Assembly (NCBI GenBank): GCA_020635515.1
Contig: JACJZS010000002.1
Location: 310,001 to 374,000 of the forward strand
Source: Flavobacteriales bacterium
GTDB taxonomy: Bacteria > Bacteroidota > Bacteroidia > Flavobacteriales > Weeksellaceae
Reading direction: 5' to 3'
Length of the DNA stretch: 64,000 nucleotides
The translations under genes and the position numbers were made by a program. Positions 25,206 to 34,353 of this stretch are shown in pieces. Every line of letters starts with the position of its first letter. Position 1 is the first letter of the stretch. The notes under the pieces are model-generated. The model worked only from the letters and a program-made list of their open reading frames with translations, searched no databases and was not told where the DNA came from.

Positions 25206-26047
25206 ATAGTAGACAGGTATATTATAGAGCAATAAAATCAAGAAAGATAAAACAGCAAAGAGCTGAGCAGGTAATACATTTAGTACAAGAACAGCGAATG
25301 ATAATGCCTAAGTTGGGTACTCGGAAACTGTATCATATATTGAAGCCAGAACTTGAAGATTTAGGAGTAGGACGAGATAAGTTATTTGAAATATTAAAAG
25401 CAAATCACATGTTGATTAAACCGAAGAAAAAGTATCACATTACAACCAACTCCCATCATCGATTTAGAAAGCATAAAAATCTGATAAAGGAGTTGGAAAT
25501 AGAAAGACCTAATCAAGTATGGGTAGCTGACATCACTTACATTGGCAATAGGAAAAATCCCATGTATTTATCATTAGTTACTGACGCTTATTCAAAACAA
25601 ATAATGGGTTACAATGTATCTGATAGTTTAAACACAAAAGGAGCATTATCAGCATTAAAACAAGCACTTAAAAGTAGCAATAATATAGACGGTAACTTAA
25701 TACACCACTCAGACAGAGGACTTCAATATTGTAGTAATCTATATCAAGACTTGCTTAATAAATTTAGCGTCAAATGTAGTATGACAGAATCTTATGACCC
25801 ATATGAAAATGCAATTGCAGAGAGAGTCAATGGCATACTTAAACAAGAATTTATAGAACTTGTAAATGTTAATCGGATTGATGTTATGGGCAAACTAATA
25901 GAACAAAGTATTAATATTTACAACACAAAAAGACCTCATTTATCTTGTAATATGTTGACTCCAAATAAAATGCATCAACAAAAAAAAATAAAATACAAAT
26001 CATACAAAAAACAAAACCAGAGAAAAACTAGTTTTTCTCTGGTTTAA
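25130..26047 (+). CDS. IS3-family OrfB transposase (expressed as OrfAB by -1 frameshift)
   Basis: The -1 frame is open from 25112 to the stop at 26045-26047; coordinates begin at the first codon after the slip. N-terminal part: FGYSRQVYYRAIKSRK and MPKLGTRKLYH, the HTH_21 region. Catalytic rve domain: Asp in VADITY, Asp in HHSDRG, Glu in NAIAERV; exactly 35 residues lie between the second Asp and the Glu (DD(35)E). An internal ATG at 25298 could give a shorter OrfB. Cut-and-paste via a circular intermediate is the family mechanism. Confidence 0.92.
   Translation, partial: LLTRTVDQFKEQYKESVNTTCTLFGYSRQVYYRAIKSRKIKQQRAEQVIHLVQEQRMIMPKLGTRKLYHILKPELEDLGVGRDKLFEILKANHMLIKPKKKYHITTNSHHRFRKHKNLIKELEIERPNQVWVADITYIGNRKNPMYLSLVTDAYSKQIMGYNVSDSLNTKGALSALKQALKSSNNIDGNLIHHSDRGLQYCSNLYQDLLNKFSVKCSMTESYDPYENAIAERVNGILKQEFIELVNVNRIDVMGKLIEQSINIYNTKRPHLSCNMLTPNKMHQQKKIKYKSYKKQNQRKTSFSLV
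26014..26045 (+). terminator. Palindrome/terminator overlapping the end of the transposase gene
   Basis: A 32-base perfect palindrome (centre ACTAGT) covering the last transposase codons, followed by an AT-rich tract. It probably ends IS transcription and could also block read-through from outside. Confidence 0.6.
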
Positions 26048-26072
26048 TTTATTAATTTTACAGCTATTAACC

Positions 26073-26097
26073 TGTAACGGTTATTTAGGACTAGTCA
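26073..26097 (-). repeat. Right terminal inverted repeat of the IS
   Basis: Inverted partner of 24710-24734, 18 of 25 bases matching; flanked by the ATA target duplication. Confidence 0.85.
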
Positions 26098-26114
26098 ATA
26101 GTATATAATATCAT
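26098..26114 (-). pseudogene. Severed 5' end of the tolC-family gene
   Basis: On the minus strand this is ATG ATA TTA TAT AC plus the target duplication TAT. Joined to 24706 downwards it continues in frame as MILYTIFHSKRNSNYFA and then into the TolC signal peptide. The ATG lies 4 bases beyond the permease stop, as expected for an operon. Confidence 0.8.
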
Positions 26115-26118
26115 CTAA

Positions 26119-28545
26119 TTATTCGTATTTTAAATAGTTTACCACGTCTACTTTGGTTGCTTTGTATAAGTTGAAATAAATAACAACAAGCATTAAAACA
26201 ACTAAAATCAAATACCCAACACTCACGATTATCCAAAGATTATCAATGGTATAAGAATATTGTTCTAGGAATTTTTTGCATAATATCCAAACAAGAGGAA
26301 GAGAAATTACAAGTATCGAAAAAATCAAATACACGTATTTTTTCATTAGAGAAATAATTAAGGTTTGTGGATTTTCTCCGAGAGCAAGCCGAATCGAAAT
26401 TTCCTTGAATTTACTTTGAATCGAATAATTCGTCATCGCAAAAAGTCCGAGTACAGAAATCAGAAGCACAAAAATGGTAAGAATGGTAAACAATACTTGT
26501 ATTTTCTCTGTACGTTCAAATGATGTAGCAAATGCTTTGTCCAAAAATGTAGCATCGTACGGATATCCTGGTTCGATTTCTTTTTTCCAAACGGATTCGA
26601 TTTCTTGTAATGTTTGTTCTATATTTTCGGTTTTTATTTTTATCTGAACGTTGTTTAGATTGTTCCAAAGCCAAGTAGAAGTGTTGTATGGCACATAAAT
26701 TACAGGAGATATTTTAGTTTCAAAACCTTGAACATGATAATCTTTTACGACTCCTATAATTTCAAATTTTTCTTCAGAAAACCCAGGATCTATTTTTTCT
26801 CCTATCGGATTTTTTATATTCAATTCCTTTACCAATGCTTCGTTTACAATAATTTTATCTATGGTATCCGTAGAAATTTTGGAATTAAAATTCCTCCCTT
26901 GTAAAATAGGAATCTTTAACGTTTCAAAATAGTTGTAATCCACAGCGTCACTATATGCTACTGTGCTTTTTAATTTATATTGAATACCATGACTTGCCTT
27001 TATAGAATTAGGAGTAATAATGGAAGTCGTTATCGTTTCCACTCCTTTTATTTTTGAAAGATAAAACTTGGATTTTTCGTGTAGTTTTTTTTCATTTACA
27101 CCTTCTTGCCTACTTTTATAATACACAGAAAGCACCTGATTCCCATCGAATCCTACATCTTTATGCATCATAAAATCTACTTGCTGATGAATTAAAATTG
27201 CTAATACAATAAAAAGTGCAGAAATAATAAACTGAAATCCTAAAATAAACGTTCTGAGCCAAGTGCCAAATTGTGTACGAGCTAAATTCCCTTTTAATAC
27301 TTTTATGGATTGATAATTAGAAATATAAATAGAAGGAATAATCCCAGAAAACAAAGCCGTCACCACAAATACGATTAAAATAATTCCTAAAATCCCTTGA
27401 TTATAAATACTCAAATCCACTTCAAGGTAACGATTAATCAACGGCAATAACAGTTCGGTAATTCCCAATGCAACCGATAAACTGAAAAATGAGAGAATCA
27501 ATACTTCTAAAAAATGTTGCTTTACAATAGCACTTTTATATGCTCCAAAGGTTTTACGAACTCCCACTTCTTTTCCTCTGTCCGAAGCACTTACTACAAG
27601 TAAATTTATCGTATTGGAACACGTGAGTAATAGTAAAAGAATAGCAATGCCGAACATCACAACCAAATACATGTAATTGGTTTTTGTTCCATAAGGACCT
27701 CCATGCGATTTGGAATGCAACTTCACATCAGATAAATTGGTAAGAAAAACTCCTGTTTTTCCGAACTTTTTGTCAAATTCTTCTAGTTTGATTCCTTCTT
27801 TTTTTGCCCAACGAACATTGGTATTCTCATACATTAGATTTTCTAATTTCTTTTGAAAAACTCCTACATTACTATTTTCTTTTAATTTATAAAAAAGGAA
27901 ATAATTAAAATTTCCCCAATTGTGTTCATTATTGCTTTCATCTATAAATCCTGATTTTACAACGGCACGATGTTTTAAAAAAGAATATTTAGGAAGTTCA
28001 TATACAGCAGCAATTACAAACGTATTTTTATGCATTTTAATTGATTTCCCTACTGCTTTTTCATCGCCAAATACTTCTTTTGCTAAATCCGTAGAAATTG
28101 CCATCGTTCCAAATCCTTCAATGGATTTTTTTAAATTTCCTTCCACTTCTTTAAACGGAAAAAAATCAAAAAAGTTAGAGGAAACACCACACATACTAGT
28201 TCCCCATATTTTTTTGCTTTTATATTCCAGCACCGCATCAAAGTATCCACTTTCTAAATACGTAAAATCTTCTACTTCAGAGAATTTTTCTTTTGCTGTA
28301 AATCCTTGCGGTGCAGGAGAGGTTGGTGTTTCTCTATCTTCTCCATCCATTCTCCAACTATGCTCTACATAGTATATGTTTTCTTTATTAGGATTCCACT
28401 TCTCATACTTGTTTTCATGATTCCAATAAAGCAAAACCACCAATAAAGTAATGATTCCCAAAGATAAACCCAATACGTTTATAAAGGTATAGAGTGCTTT
28501 TTTGTGGTAATAATACCATGCAATTTTTAACCAACTTTTTATCAT
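26119..28545 (-). CDS. MacB/FtsX-type ABC transporter permease
   Basis: 808 residues with two FtsX-type permease units: a first membrane helix at about 20-41, an extracytoplasmic MacB_PCD domain, three helices around 290-440, a second periplasmic domain, and three helices at the C-terminus. Typical phrases are SDRGKEVGVRKTFGA and SKFKEISIRLALGE. This is the Bacteroidota long-permease type, working by mechanotransmission with a separate ATPase, a periplasmic adaptor and TolC. It lies 127 bases after the ATPase gene and was followed by the tolC gene before the IS inserted. Confidence 0.92.
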   Translation of the reverse strand: MIKSWLKIAWYYYHKKALYTFINVLGLSLGIITLLVVLLYWNHENKYEKWNPNKENIYYVEHSWRMDGEDRETPTSPAPQGFTAKEKFSEVEDFTYLESGYFDAVLEYKSKKIWGTSMCGVSSNFFDFFPFKEVEGNLKKSIEGFGTMAISTDLAKEVFGDEKAVGKSIKMHKNTFVIAAVYELPKYSFLKHRAVVKSGFIDESNNEHNWGNFNYFLFYKLKENSNVGVFQKKLENLMYENTNVRWAKKEGIKLEEFDKKFGKTGVFLTNLSDVKLHSKSHGGPYGTKTNYMYLVVMFGIAILLLLLTCSNTINLLVVSASDRGKEVGVRKTFGAYKSAIVKQHFLEVLILSFFSLSVALGITELLLPLINRYLEVDLSIYNQGILGIILIVFVVTALFSGIIPSIYISNYQSIKVLKGNLARTQFGTWLRTFILGFQFIISALFIVLAILIHQQVDFMMHKDVGFDGNQVLSVYYKSRQEGVNEKKLHEKSKFYLSKIKGVETITTSIITPNSIKASHGIQYKLKSTVAYSDAVDYNYFETLKIPILQGRNFNSKISTDTIDKIIVNEALVKELNIKNPIGEKIDPGFSEEKFEIIGVVKDYHVQGFETKISPVIYVPYNTSTWLWNNLNNVQIKIKTENIEQTLQEIESVWKKEIEPGYPYDATFLDKAFATSFERTEKIQVLFTILTIFVLLISVLGLFAMTNYSIQSKFKEISIRLALGENPQTLIISLMKKYVYLIFSILVISLPLVWILCKKFLEQYSYTIDNLWIIVSVGYLILVVLMLVVIYFNLYKATKVDVVNYLKYE

Positions 28546-28600
28546 AAGTGTTTGTAATAAATTAATGTTGTATTTTTTAAAATAAGTAGCTATTTGTAAA

Positions 28601-28669
28601 TCTATTGTCTGTTTTCTATTATCTATTGCCTTTTGTCTTTTATCTACTTACTATATCTAATTTTCTGTT
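28601..28669. repeat. Imperfect T/C-rich short repeats between ATPase and permease genes
   Basis: Repeated units resembling TCTATT, TGTCTTTT and TATCTA without a clear period, in the 127-base gap. No hairpin or coding potential is seen. Confidence 0.4.
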
Positions 28670-28672
28670 GTG

Positions 28673-29377
28673 TTATTTTTTTTGACTCAAATCAAAACTT
28701 TTAAGCGTTTGCTGTTCTGAATACAAAGCTCCATCTCTCATTTCTATGATTTTAGAAGAAAAACGTGCATCGTAATTGGAATGCGTTACCATAACAATGG
28801 TTTTTCCCTGATGATGCAATTCATTGAGCAGTTGCATTACTTCGTTTCCATTTGTGCTGTCTAAATTTCCTGTTGGTTCGTCGGCAAGAATTAAACTCGG
28901 TTCGTGCACGAGTGCACGAGCAATTGCCACACGTTGTTGTTGTCCTCCAGAAAGTTGTTGCGGGAAATGTTTTGCTCTATGCTGAATGTTCAGACGTTGC
29001 ATAATTTCTTCTACTTTTTCTATTCGTTCTTTTTTGGAAACGTTGTTGTAAAGTAGCGGAAGTTCAATGTTTTCAAAAACATTTAATCCATCAATGAGAT
29101 TAAAATTTTGAAAAATAAATCCAATATTTTTCTTTCTTAAATTCGTTTTTTGTTTGGAATTTAAATCTTTCACTTGAATATTTTCGAATAGATACGAACC
29201 TTCATTAAAAGAATCCAATGTTCCAATGATGTTTAATAAAGTGGATTTCCCACAACCAGAAGGTCCCATTATGGCAATAAATTCACCAGCATTTATTTTT
29301 AAGTCAATGTGATTTACAGCAGTAGTTTCTACTGTTTGAGTGCGATATACTTTAAGAATATTTTTTAACTCTATCAT
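28673..29377 (-). CDS. MacB-type ABC transporter ATPase
   Basis: 234 residues of the LolD/MacB ATPase group: Walker A MGPSGCGKST, Q-loop FIFQNFNLIDGL, signature QLSGGQQQR, Walker B LILADEPTGNLDS, H-loop MVTHS. It energises the FtsX-type permease encoded next. The start ATG overlaps the adaptor stop by 4 bases (ATGA-type coupling). Confidence 0.94.
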   Translation of the reverse strand: MIELKNILKVYRTQTVETTAVNHIDLKINAGEFIAIMGPSGCGKSTLLNIIGTLDSFNEGSYLFENIQVKDLNSKQKTNLRKKNIGFIFQNFNLIDGLNVFENIELPLLYNNVSKKERIEKVEEIMQRLNIQHRAKHFPQQLSGGQQQRVAIARALVHEPSLILADEPTGNLDSTNGNEVMQLLNELHHQGKTIVMVTHSNYDARFSSKIIEMRDGALYSEQQTLKSFDLSQKK

Positions 29378-30618
29378 GGTTTTAATTTTAAATTTTTATA
29401 TTTTTTAAAAGATTCGTAATCAGAAGTAATAACGGACTCTCCTACTTGCAACCCAGAAATTACTTCATAATACAAATGATTTTCATTTCCGATTTGAATG
29501 CTTCTTTTTTGAATGTTTCTATCTTTATTTAGTACATAAATCCAATTTCCAAGTGTAGTTTTTGAAAAATCTCCTTTGGGAATTAGGATAGATTTTTTGT
29601 TAGGAGAAAGAAGTATTTTTATAGTGAATGATTGTCCTAGAGAAAGATTTTTTGAAGGATTTTGAATGAATTTTGCATAACAAGTAGCAACTCCTTTTTT
29701 CACTTCAGGGAAAATCTGATAGAGTTCTATTGGTAGATTCTCGTTATTGATTTCTATAAAACCTTTCATTCCAATTTTAACTTTTTCTAAAAGATACTCT
29801 TCTAGTTCTATTTTTATTTTATACTCATCAGGATTGCTAATTTGAGCAAGAATTTGTCCTGCTTGCACATATTGTCCGATTTGAAAATCAAAATTAGAAA
29901 TCATTCCACTTTGTGTGGCACGAATGATGAAGTTTTGTTTGTTTTGTTTTAGAATTGCTAAACTTTTTTCTAACTGATGAATCGTTTGCTGAATTTGATT
30001 AATTTGTTGATTGCTTGCTTGAGCTTCTCTAATCGATGATTGATGTATGAGATTTTTTCTTTGCATTTGGAAATCCAATTTTTCTTTACTGGTGTTGAAT
30101 ATTGTTTGGGGAAGAATTTCTTTATCTAAAAGTTCTCTATTCAATTGATGCTCTTGATTGGCAAGAGTATAATCGTGCTGTGCGGTTAGGTTTTCTTTTT
30201 CAAAGTTGAGTTGATTGGTTTTGTGTGAGAGAATGAGATTCCGAAGCTGATTTATGTTTTCTATGATTCCATTTTCTTGTTGCATATAATTCAGTTGAAC
30301 GGTAGGATTGTTGAGTTCACAAATTAAATCTCCTTTTTGAACCATCGCTCCATTTTTAATGTATTTTTTAAGAATGCTTCCATTTTCTAATGCATTAATA
30401 AAATTACTATTATCTGAAAATATTTGTGCTTTTATAAGTAGAATATCTTCAAAAACACCTTCTTTAACCTTTTCTATACGCACTTTTTTAGAATCTACTT
30501 CAAAGGTTTGTTGATTTTGAAATAGATAAAAATACAATCCTACAATAAGAATCGTTCCAAGAATAATTCCAATTATTTTAGGCACAAGATAATTTTTTTT
30601 CGCAATTTGTTTATCCAT
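29374..30618 (-). CDS. HlyD/MacA-type periplasmic adaptor (membrane fusion protein)
   Basis: 414 residues. One N-terminal membrane helix (about 10-32), a biotinyl-lipoyl half-motif GSILKKYIKNGAMVQKGDLI, a long helical hairpin (roughly 100-225) and the return half motif SNFDFQIGQYVQAGQIL, then beta-barrel and membrane-proximal domains. It bridges the permease and TolC. I start at the ATG 30618 rather than the TTG at 30636 because an ATG is available and MDKQIAKKN gives a normal cytoplasmic tail. First gene of the efflux operon, divergent from its presumed two-component regulator. Confidence 0.9.
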   Translation of the reverse strand: MDKQIAKKNYLVPKIIGIILGTILIVGLYFYLFQNQQTFEVDSKKVRIEKVKEGVFEDILLIKAQIFSDNSNFINALENGSILKKYIKNGAMVQKGDLICELNNPTVQLNYMQQENGIIENINQLRNLILSHKTNQLNFEKENLTAQHDYTLANQEHQLNRELLDKEILPQTIFNTSKEKLDFQMQRKNLIHQSSIREAQASNQQINQIQQTIHQLEKSLAILKQNKQNFIIRATQSGMISNFDFQIGQYVQAGQILAQISNPDEYKIKIELEEYLLEKVKIGMKGFIEINNENLPIELYQIFPEVKKGVATCYAKFIQNPSKNLSLGQSFTIKILLSPNKKSILIPKGDFSKTTLGNWIYVLNKDRNIQKRSIQIGNENHLYYEVISGLQVGESVITSDYESFKKYKNLKLKP

Positions 30619-30646
30619 TATCAATTTCTTATACAATACGTAATAC

Positions 30647-30654
30647 CAAATTTA
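30647..30654 (-). promoter_or_regulatory. Candidate -7 element for the efflux operon
   Basis: Minus strand TAAATTTG, exact TAnnTTTG, 28 bases before the ATG at 30618. No TTG at the right spacing. I found no GG-N10-GC sigma-54 element in this intergenic region. Confidence 0.35.
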
Positions 30655-30722
30655 TTCCAAAGAAACTATTTCTAATAATACATTAACAATCAAATACTTG
30701 TATTTTTATTATTTAAAAAAAG

Positions 30723-30761
30723 TGTTCAAAATCGGACAGATATATGTATCAAAAGTGAACA
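30723..30761. promoter_or_regulatory. Inverted repeat in the divergent control region, possible operator
   Basis: TGTTCA at 30723-30728 and TGAACA at 30756-30761 form a 6-bp inverted pair around an AT-rich centre, between the efflux operon and its regulator. It could be a binding site for the response regulator; arms are short, so chance is possible. Confidence 0.25.
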
Positions 30762-30893
30762 ATTAGGTAGCTAAATGAAAATAAATAAAATATAAAAACA
30801 TACACCAAGTTTTAGTTATTTTTGCAAATATCCCATTTAATTTGTTTTTAGAATTGTACATCATAATGTCTTATTTTAAAGAATAAAATTTTA

Positions 30894-30901
30894 TAGATTT
30901 G
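30894..30901 (+). promoter_or_regulatory. Candidate -7 element for the response regulator
   Basis: TAGATTTG, exact TAnnTTTG, 11 bases before the ATG at 30913. Confidence 0.42.
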
Positions 30902-30912
30902 TAAAAATTAAG

Positions 30913-32244
30913 ATGAATAAGATAAACGCTCATATTTGTATTATTGATGATGATGAAAGTATTTTGTTTAGTTTAAAACTTTGGTTATTAAAGTTTTATT
31001 CCGAAGTAAGTACTTTTACTCATCCAAAAAAAATAGTTTTAAGTACTCAAATTTTCCCTGATTTGATTCTTTTGGATATGAATTTTCAAAAAGGAAACGA
31101 AAGTGGAAAAGAAGGAATGTATTGGATGCAAGAATTAAAATTTCGATTTCCCGATGCATTGATTTTTGTTTTTACTGCATTTGGTGATGTTCCTTTAGCA
31201 ATTGAATCCCTCAAAAAAGGAGCTTTTGATTTTATTTTAAAACCTTGGGATAATAATGAACTGGTAGATAAAATAAACACGGCATTACAATCTCATAAAA
31301 AAACAGAAAAAAAACAAGTTCGAAACGAAGAATTATCGTTTGTATGGGGAAAATCAAAAATCATTCAACAACTTAAGAGTCAACTTGAAAAAATTGCTCC
31401 AACCGAAGCTAAAATCTTAATTTTAGGAGAAAACGGAACAGGAAAATCTGCACTTGCTAAGGAGATTCATCAAAAATCTCAACGTAAAAATGGAAAATTT
31501 ATAAGTATTGATGTAGGTTCAATCAATGAAACGTTATTCGAATCCGAACTTTTTGGATATGCAAAAGGAGCATTTACAGATGCAAAAAAAGATAAAAAAG
31601 GATTGTTGGAGCTTGCTGAAAACGGAACACTTTTTATTGATGAAATTGCGAATTTATCCACTCAACTGCAAGCCAAATTACTCTCTGTTATTCAAAATAG
31701 AAAATATTTTAGAATAGGAGAAACACAACCAAGAACATTAAATGCAAGAATGATTTTCGCAACTAATGAAGCAATTTATGAAAAAGTAATAAAAGGAGAA
31801 TTTCGCCAAGATTTGTTATTCAGAATCAATACCTTTGAAATTGAACTTCCTGCACTTAGAAATAGAAAAGAAGATATTCCTGTATTGGCAAATTATTTCT
31901 TTGAAAAGTGGAAAAAATTTTATCAAAAAAATCATTTAGTATTAGATAAAAATTGCTTAGAAAAATTAACGCTGTTCTCTTGGCAAGGAAATCTTCGCGA
32001 GTTGGAAAATGCATTTGAACGTGCAGTGATTCTTGCAGAGCATCAGATAACGATAGATGAATTTGCAGATAAATCTTCAATTTCAAGTGAAATTTTGGAT
32101 CAAGATTTAAAGACTATGGAGTCAAAATTAATCCAGCTAAAGTTGGAAGAACATCAATACAATATTTCACACACTGCAAATAGTTTAGGAATCTCTCGAG
32201 CTGCTCTTTATCGAAAAATGAAAAAATTTAATATTTCATTATGA
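30913..32244 (+). CDS. NtrC-family sigma-54-dependent response regulator
   Basis: 443 residues. Receiver domain with acidic pocket IIDDDES and phosphoacceptor D55 (LLDMNF); AAA+ domain with Walker A GENGTGKS (172-179), sigma-54 contact loop GAFTDA (219-224; canonical GAFTGA, the D form being common in Bacteroidota), Walker B FIDE (241-244) and arginine-finger region; C-terminal Fis-type helix-turn-helix HTANSLGISRAALYRKMKK. It would activate sigma-54 promoters on phosphorylation by the kinase encoded immediately downstream. The divergent efflux operon is the obvious target, though no clear -24/-12 site is visible there. Confidence 0.94.
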   Translation: MNKINAHICIIDDDESILFSLKLWLLKFYSEVSTFTHPKKIVLSTQIFPDLILLDMNFQKGNESGKEGMYWMQELKFRFPDALIFVFTAFGDVPLAIESLKKGAFDFILKPWDNNELVDKINTALQSHKKTEKKQVRNEELSFVWGKSKIIQQLKSQLEKIAPTEAKILILGENGTGKSALAKEIHQKSQRKNGKFISIDVGSINETLFESELFGYAKGAFTDAKKDKKGLLELAENGTLFIDEIANLSTQLQAKLLSVIQNRKYFRIGETQPRTLNARMIFATNEAIYEKVIKGEFRQDLLFRINTFEIELPALRNRKEDIPVLANYFFEKWKKFYQKNHLVLDKNCLEKLTLFSWQGNLRELENAFERAVILAEHQITIDEFADKSSISSEILDQDLKTMESKLIQLKLEEHQYNISHTANSLGISRAALYRKMKKFNISL

Positions 32245-33575
32245 TGTATTTTTTTGATTCAAAAAAGAATATTTTGGTTCTTTTTTCCATTTTTCTTTTT
32301 GGGATTTCTTCTTATTTTTTAGCAAAAGGAATGTATTTTTCCTCGTTTTCGGTATTTCTCTTTTGTGTTATTTTTTTTCTCTCCTTTAGATATCTAATTC
32401 AAAAAGAAAAGACAGAAATTCATCAACTTATCAATTCAATTTTGGTAAAAGATTTTTCAGTTCAATTTGTTCATAATGAAAAAAAAACTACTCAAAAAAT
32501 GCTTTTGGAGGTATATCAACAGCAAAAAGAACAAAATTATGATACGATTCTTTATAAAAATATATTTGAAAACATTATTAATCAACTGAATGTAGGAATC
32601 ATCATTTTAGAAAAAGAAAAATCTCAAGAATTTCCATGGAATGTTTTTTTTATCAATCAAACTTTTCTCTCTCTTTTTGAACTTCCTAAATACAATTCGT
32701 GGAGTTATTATCAAAATAAAATTCCTGAATTTTATAGTTTTTTAGAGGATATTAAGTATCAATCTGGGATTTACACACTAACAATTACCATAGAAAACAA
32801 AGGTACTTTTACGTATTCTCTCAAATGCAATACGTGGAAAAATAATGAGAAAATGTATTTTATTCTTTCGATGGATTCTATAAAGAATATCATTGAACAG
32901 AAAGAAAAAGAAACGTGGATTGATATTCTTAAAATTCAATCACATGAAATCAGAACTACGATAAGTCCTGTGTATAGTTTGATTCAAAATTTAATTTATC
33001 TTGAACAACAAAACTTTACCAAACAAGTTCAAGAGGAGTTTCGGTTGAGCTTAGAAACCATTTCTACTAAGGTTCAAAATTTAGTTTTGTTTTTGGATAA
33101 TTATCGATTGCTTGCCGAAATGCCAACTCCAATTAAAAACGTAAATTCAATTAAAAGAGTGATACAAGGAGTAAAAAATTTAATTAAAAACGAATTCAAA
33201 GAACATAAAATACATTTTGAAACTCAAATAGAAGAACATCAATTAGAAATAGATGAAAAAATGATTGAACGATTACTGCTTAATTTATTCTCTAATAGTA
33301 TTCATTCGCTTAAAGGAAAAGCAAATAAAAAGATTTGGATAGAGATTAAATTAAAGGAAAATCAAAGTGTTTGGCGTATTTATGATAATGGAAAAGTTGT
33401 TCCGAAAGAGTTTTATCAAAGAATTTTTATTCCTTTTTTTAGCACTAAGAAACAAGGAACAGGAATAGGATTAACACTTTCTCGGAATATCGCTGAAGCA
33501 CACGGAGGAACACTTTCCTATATTCCTAGCTCTCAATTCACATGTTTTGAGTTGGTAATTCCATTTTTACGTTAA
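32241..33575 (+). CDS. Sensor histidine kinase
   Basis: 444 residues: two membrane helices at the N-terminus (about 10-50), a PAS-like cytoplasmic region, an H-box with H235 in KIQSHEIRTTISP, and an HATPase domain with N-box LLNLFSNSIHSL and G-boxes IYDNGK and GTGIGLTLSRNIAEAHGG. With almost no periplasmic loop it probably senses a membrane or cytoplasmic signal. It overlaps the response regulator by 4 bases, so the two are translationally coupled. Confidence 0.93.
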   Translation: MMYFFDSKKNILVLFSIFLFGISSYFLAKGMYFSSFSVFLFCVIFFLSFRYLIQKEKTEIHQLINSILVKDFSVQFVHNEKKTTQKMLLEVYQQQKEQNYDTILYKNIFENIINQLNVGIIILEKEKSQEFPWNVFFINQTFLSLFELPKYNSWSYYQNKIPEFYSFLEDIKYQSGIYTLTITIENKGTFTYSLKCNTWKNNEKMYFILSMDSIKNIIEQKEKETWIDILKIQSHEIRTTISPVYSLIQNLIYLEQQNFTKQVQEEFRLSLETISTKVQNLVLFLDNYRLLAEMPTPIKNVNSIKRVIQGVKNLIKNEFKEHKIHFETQIEEHQLEIDEKMIERLLLNLFSNSIHSLKGKANKKIWIEIKLKENQSVWRIYDNGKVVPKEFYQRIFIPFFSTKKQGTGIGLTLSRNIAEAHGGTLSYIPSSQFTCFELVIPFLR

Positions 33576-33646
33576 TTATTTTAGAGTATCTTCTAAGAAA
33601 GTCACGCACTGATTAAGTTAATATTAACCATAAAGAATGTAATACA

Positions 33647-33684
33647 AAAAGTTGGAATTTTTATAAGTAAAAATTCCAACTTTT
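33647..33684. terminator. Bidirectional terminator between kinase and pyrophosphatase genes
   Basis: Perfect 17-bp stem (33647-33663 with 33668-33684) and a 4-base loop, A-rich outside on the left and T-rich on the right. Confidence 0.85.
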
Positions 33685-33703
33685 ATTGAATAGGTTTAAT
33701 TAT

Positions 33704-34339
33704 TTAAGATTTAAAATCTCCTCGCTCTTCTGCGTCTTTGTAATCTTCCATGGAAGTTAAGATTACTTTTTTTGCATGTTCTGCTCCGTAGGTTTTGTCT
33801 ATAGAAACAAGGTTTTTACCTGAATTTTCGTCTGGATGAGATTTGTACGTAAGGAAGTAGTGTTTTAGGCGATGAACAACAGCAGTTGGTAATTCAGAAA
33901 TATCTGTAATTTTTCCATATACTTGATCATCAACTAAAACAGCAACAATTTTATCATCAGCTTCTCCTTTGTCTATCATACAAAATCCACCAATAGGGAT
34001 TGCATGAAGAAGTATATTTGCATGAGATACATTATGACTTGTAAGTACAAGAATATCAAGCGGATCATCATCTCCTGATTCTACATTTTGAGCACCAATT
34101 GAACGAGCTAAATCAGCAACTTTCTCATCACAGTAGGTTTGAGGAATAAAACCGTATAATGCAGGCACTATATTGGAATATTTTTGTGGACGATCTATTT
34201 TTAAATATCCTGATTTTTTTTCAATTTCGTACTTTATAGTATCCGATGGAACGATTTCTATAAAAGCAGTAATTTCATTTGGACAATCATCTCCAGGCGA
34301 AATCCCATGCCACGGGTGAGCTTTGTAATTTTTCTTCAT
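33704..34339 (-). CDS. ppa: Inorganic pyrophosphatase, soluble type I
   Basis: 211 residues, Mg2+-dependent hydrolysis of pyrophosphate to phosphate, cytoplasmic. Family signature DDDPLDILVLT with its metal-binding aspartates, EIEKKSGYLKIDRPQ and the IPQTYC segment. It is somewhat longer than the E. coli enzyme (175 residues), mostly through an N-terminal extension containing HPWHGISPGDDCP, as in other Bacteroidota. Follows the 34354 gene by 14 bases. Confidence 0.94.
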   Translation of the reverse strand: MKKNYKAHPWHGISPGDDCPNEITAFIEIVPSDTIKYEIEKKSGYLKIDRPQKYSNIVPALYGFIPQTYCDEKVADLARSIGAQNVESGDDDPLDILVLTSHNVSHANILLHAIPIGGFCMIDKGEADDKIVAVLVDDQVYGKITDISELPTAVVHRLKHYFLTYKSHPDENSGKNLVSIDKTYGAEHAKKVILTSMEDYKDAEERGDFKS

Positions 34340-34353
34340 ATTTATGGTATTAA

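Larger units (their letters stand above)
24710..26097 (+). mobile_element. IS3-family insertion sequence (IS150-like), 1388 bp
   Basis: Imperfect terminal inverted repeats of 25 bp (24710-24734 and 26073-26097, 18 of 25 matching, beginning TG and ending CA) bound two overlapping transposase frames. The flanks are the same three bases, ATA (24707-24709 and 26098-26100), consistent with a target-site duplication of the IS3 family. The insertion interrupts the first codons of the tolC gene. Frames, frameshift site and ends all look intact, so the element may still be mobile. Confidence 0.92.

Noticed and set aside
30637..30912. Sigma-54 promoter expected ahead of the efflux operon
   Set aside because: Both strands were read for GG-N10-GC type sites; the only TTGC/GCAA occurrence (near 30825) lacks a GG/CC partner at the right spacing.
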